Below are positions 6,481 through 6,527 of a DNA stretch of 6,527 nucleotides, in pieces. The stretch spans positions 1-6,527 of the forward strand of contig JAGHVI010000185.1 in the NCBI GenBank assembly GCA_018064385.1. Reading direction: 5' to 3'. How positions within the stretch are numbered: position 1 is the stretch's first letter; each line of letters begins with the position of its first letter. The notes below the pieces were generated by a model. It made no database searches. It worked only from the letters and a program-made list of their open reading frames with translations, and was not told where the DNA came from. The position numbers and the translations under genes are program-made. This DNA comes from Candidatus Minthenecus merdequi (lineage in GTDB: Bacteria; Bacteroidota; Bacteroidia; Bacteroidales; Paludibacteraceae).

Positions 6481-6527
6481 ATTGTTTATTTTGGGCTCAA
6501 GATACAAATTTAAAAGCAATTAACAAA
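6481..6527 (-). repeat. CRISPR repeat 3, degenerate, probably terminal
   Basis: It differs from repeat 1 at three positions, all C to A on the plus strand: 32, 42 and 47 (bases 6512, 6522, 6527). The minus-strand start becomes TTTGTTAATTGC. Pairing with the tracrRNA is damaged, but this repeat provides no crRNA handle for either visible spacer; it lies upstream of both. The TATCTTGA box (6504-6497) is intact. Confidence 0.92.
6497..6527 (-). promoter_or_regulatory. Predicted crRNA promoter inside repeat 3
   Basis: On the minus strand TTTG (6527-6524) is followed by 19 nt and TATCTTGA (6504-6497). Spacing equals that of the tracrRNA and cas9 promoters in this window; the -7 box matches TAnnTTTG except at its last two bases. 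A start about 5 nt further on would fall in the repeat's last dozen bases, giving an RNA of a short repeat tail, spacer 2, then repeat 2. The same element is in repeat 1 and, weakened at -33, in repeat 2. Promoters inside repeats are known for Neisseria and Campylobacter II-C arrays; activity here is inferred. Confidence 0.55.

Larger units (their letters stand above)
6327..6527 (-). CRISPR. Type II-C CRISPR array, three 47-nt repeats and two 30-nt spacers
   Basis: Repeats lie at 6327-6373, 6404-6450 and 6481-6527, each 77 bases apart, separated by 30-nt spacers at 6374-6403 and 6451-6480. The plus-strand repeat starts ATTGTTTATTTTGGG and ends near CAATTCACAAC; its ends form a partial inverted repeat (ATTGTTT against AAAGCAAT). 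The minus strand begins GTTGTGAATTGC, the form that pairs with the tracrRNA anti-repeat, so crRNAs are made on the minus strand. The window ends exactly at base 47 of the third repeat, so whether the array continues is not visible; the three substitutions in that repeat suggest it is the terminal one. The two spacers are unlike each other and have no visible match elsewhere in the window. Confidence 0.97.

Overview
The window carries a compact, apparently intact type II-C CRISPR-Cas locus from a member of the Bacteroidota, most likely a Bacteroidales organism of the Prevotella/Bacteroides kind. Three things point there: the Cas9, Cas1 and Cas2 sequences resemble that clade; the CRISPR repeat is 47 nt with 30-nt spacers; and several promoter elements match the distinctive Bacteroidota consensus (TTG/TTTG at -33, about 19 nt, then TAnnTTTG at -7). 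The absence of csn2 and cas4 makes the locus II-C rather than II-A or II-B. The assignments come from reading the sequence; no database search was run.

Layout. Bases 1-510 hold the C-terminal part of a BRO-N/antirepressor-like protein (related proteins are sometimes annotated DinD) whose start lies outside the window. Bases 511-739 look non-coding but are dense: a tracrRNA gene of about 88 nt on the minus strand (593-680) with its own promoter (686-717) and intrinsic terminator (593-624), and on the plus strand a consensus promoter (543-573) firing towards cas9 across the tracrRNA gene. cas9 (740-4957), cas1 (4954-5883) and cas2 (5880-6218) follow, joined by two ATGA stop/start overlaps. A bidirectional hairpin terminator (6244-6273) separates the operon from a short CRISPR array (6327-6527: three repeats, two spacers) that reaches the last base of the window.

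How it works together. Cas1 and Cas2 form the spacer-integration complex, and Cas9 is the RNA-guided nuclease. The tracrRNA anti-repeat (649-680) pairs with the start of the repeat read on the minus strand, so crRNAs must be transcribed from the minus strand, back towards cas2. Read that way, each repeat contains a TTG-19-TATCTTGA element with Bacteroidota promoter spacing, suggesting that each crRNA has its own promoter, as in the Neisseria and Campylobacter II-C systems.

Most worth a second look: (1) the cas9 leader made from the upstream promoter would be antisense to the entire tracrRNA; (2) the anti-repeat itself, read towards cas9, keeps the repeat's promoter-like element, head to head with the tracrRNA promoter; (3) arginine codon choice switches abruptly in the PAM-interacting end of cas9 and switches back in cas1, which suggests a domain exchange; (4) the few repeat variants fall on positions that matter for promoter activity and tracrRNA pairing.
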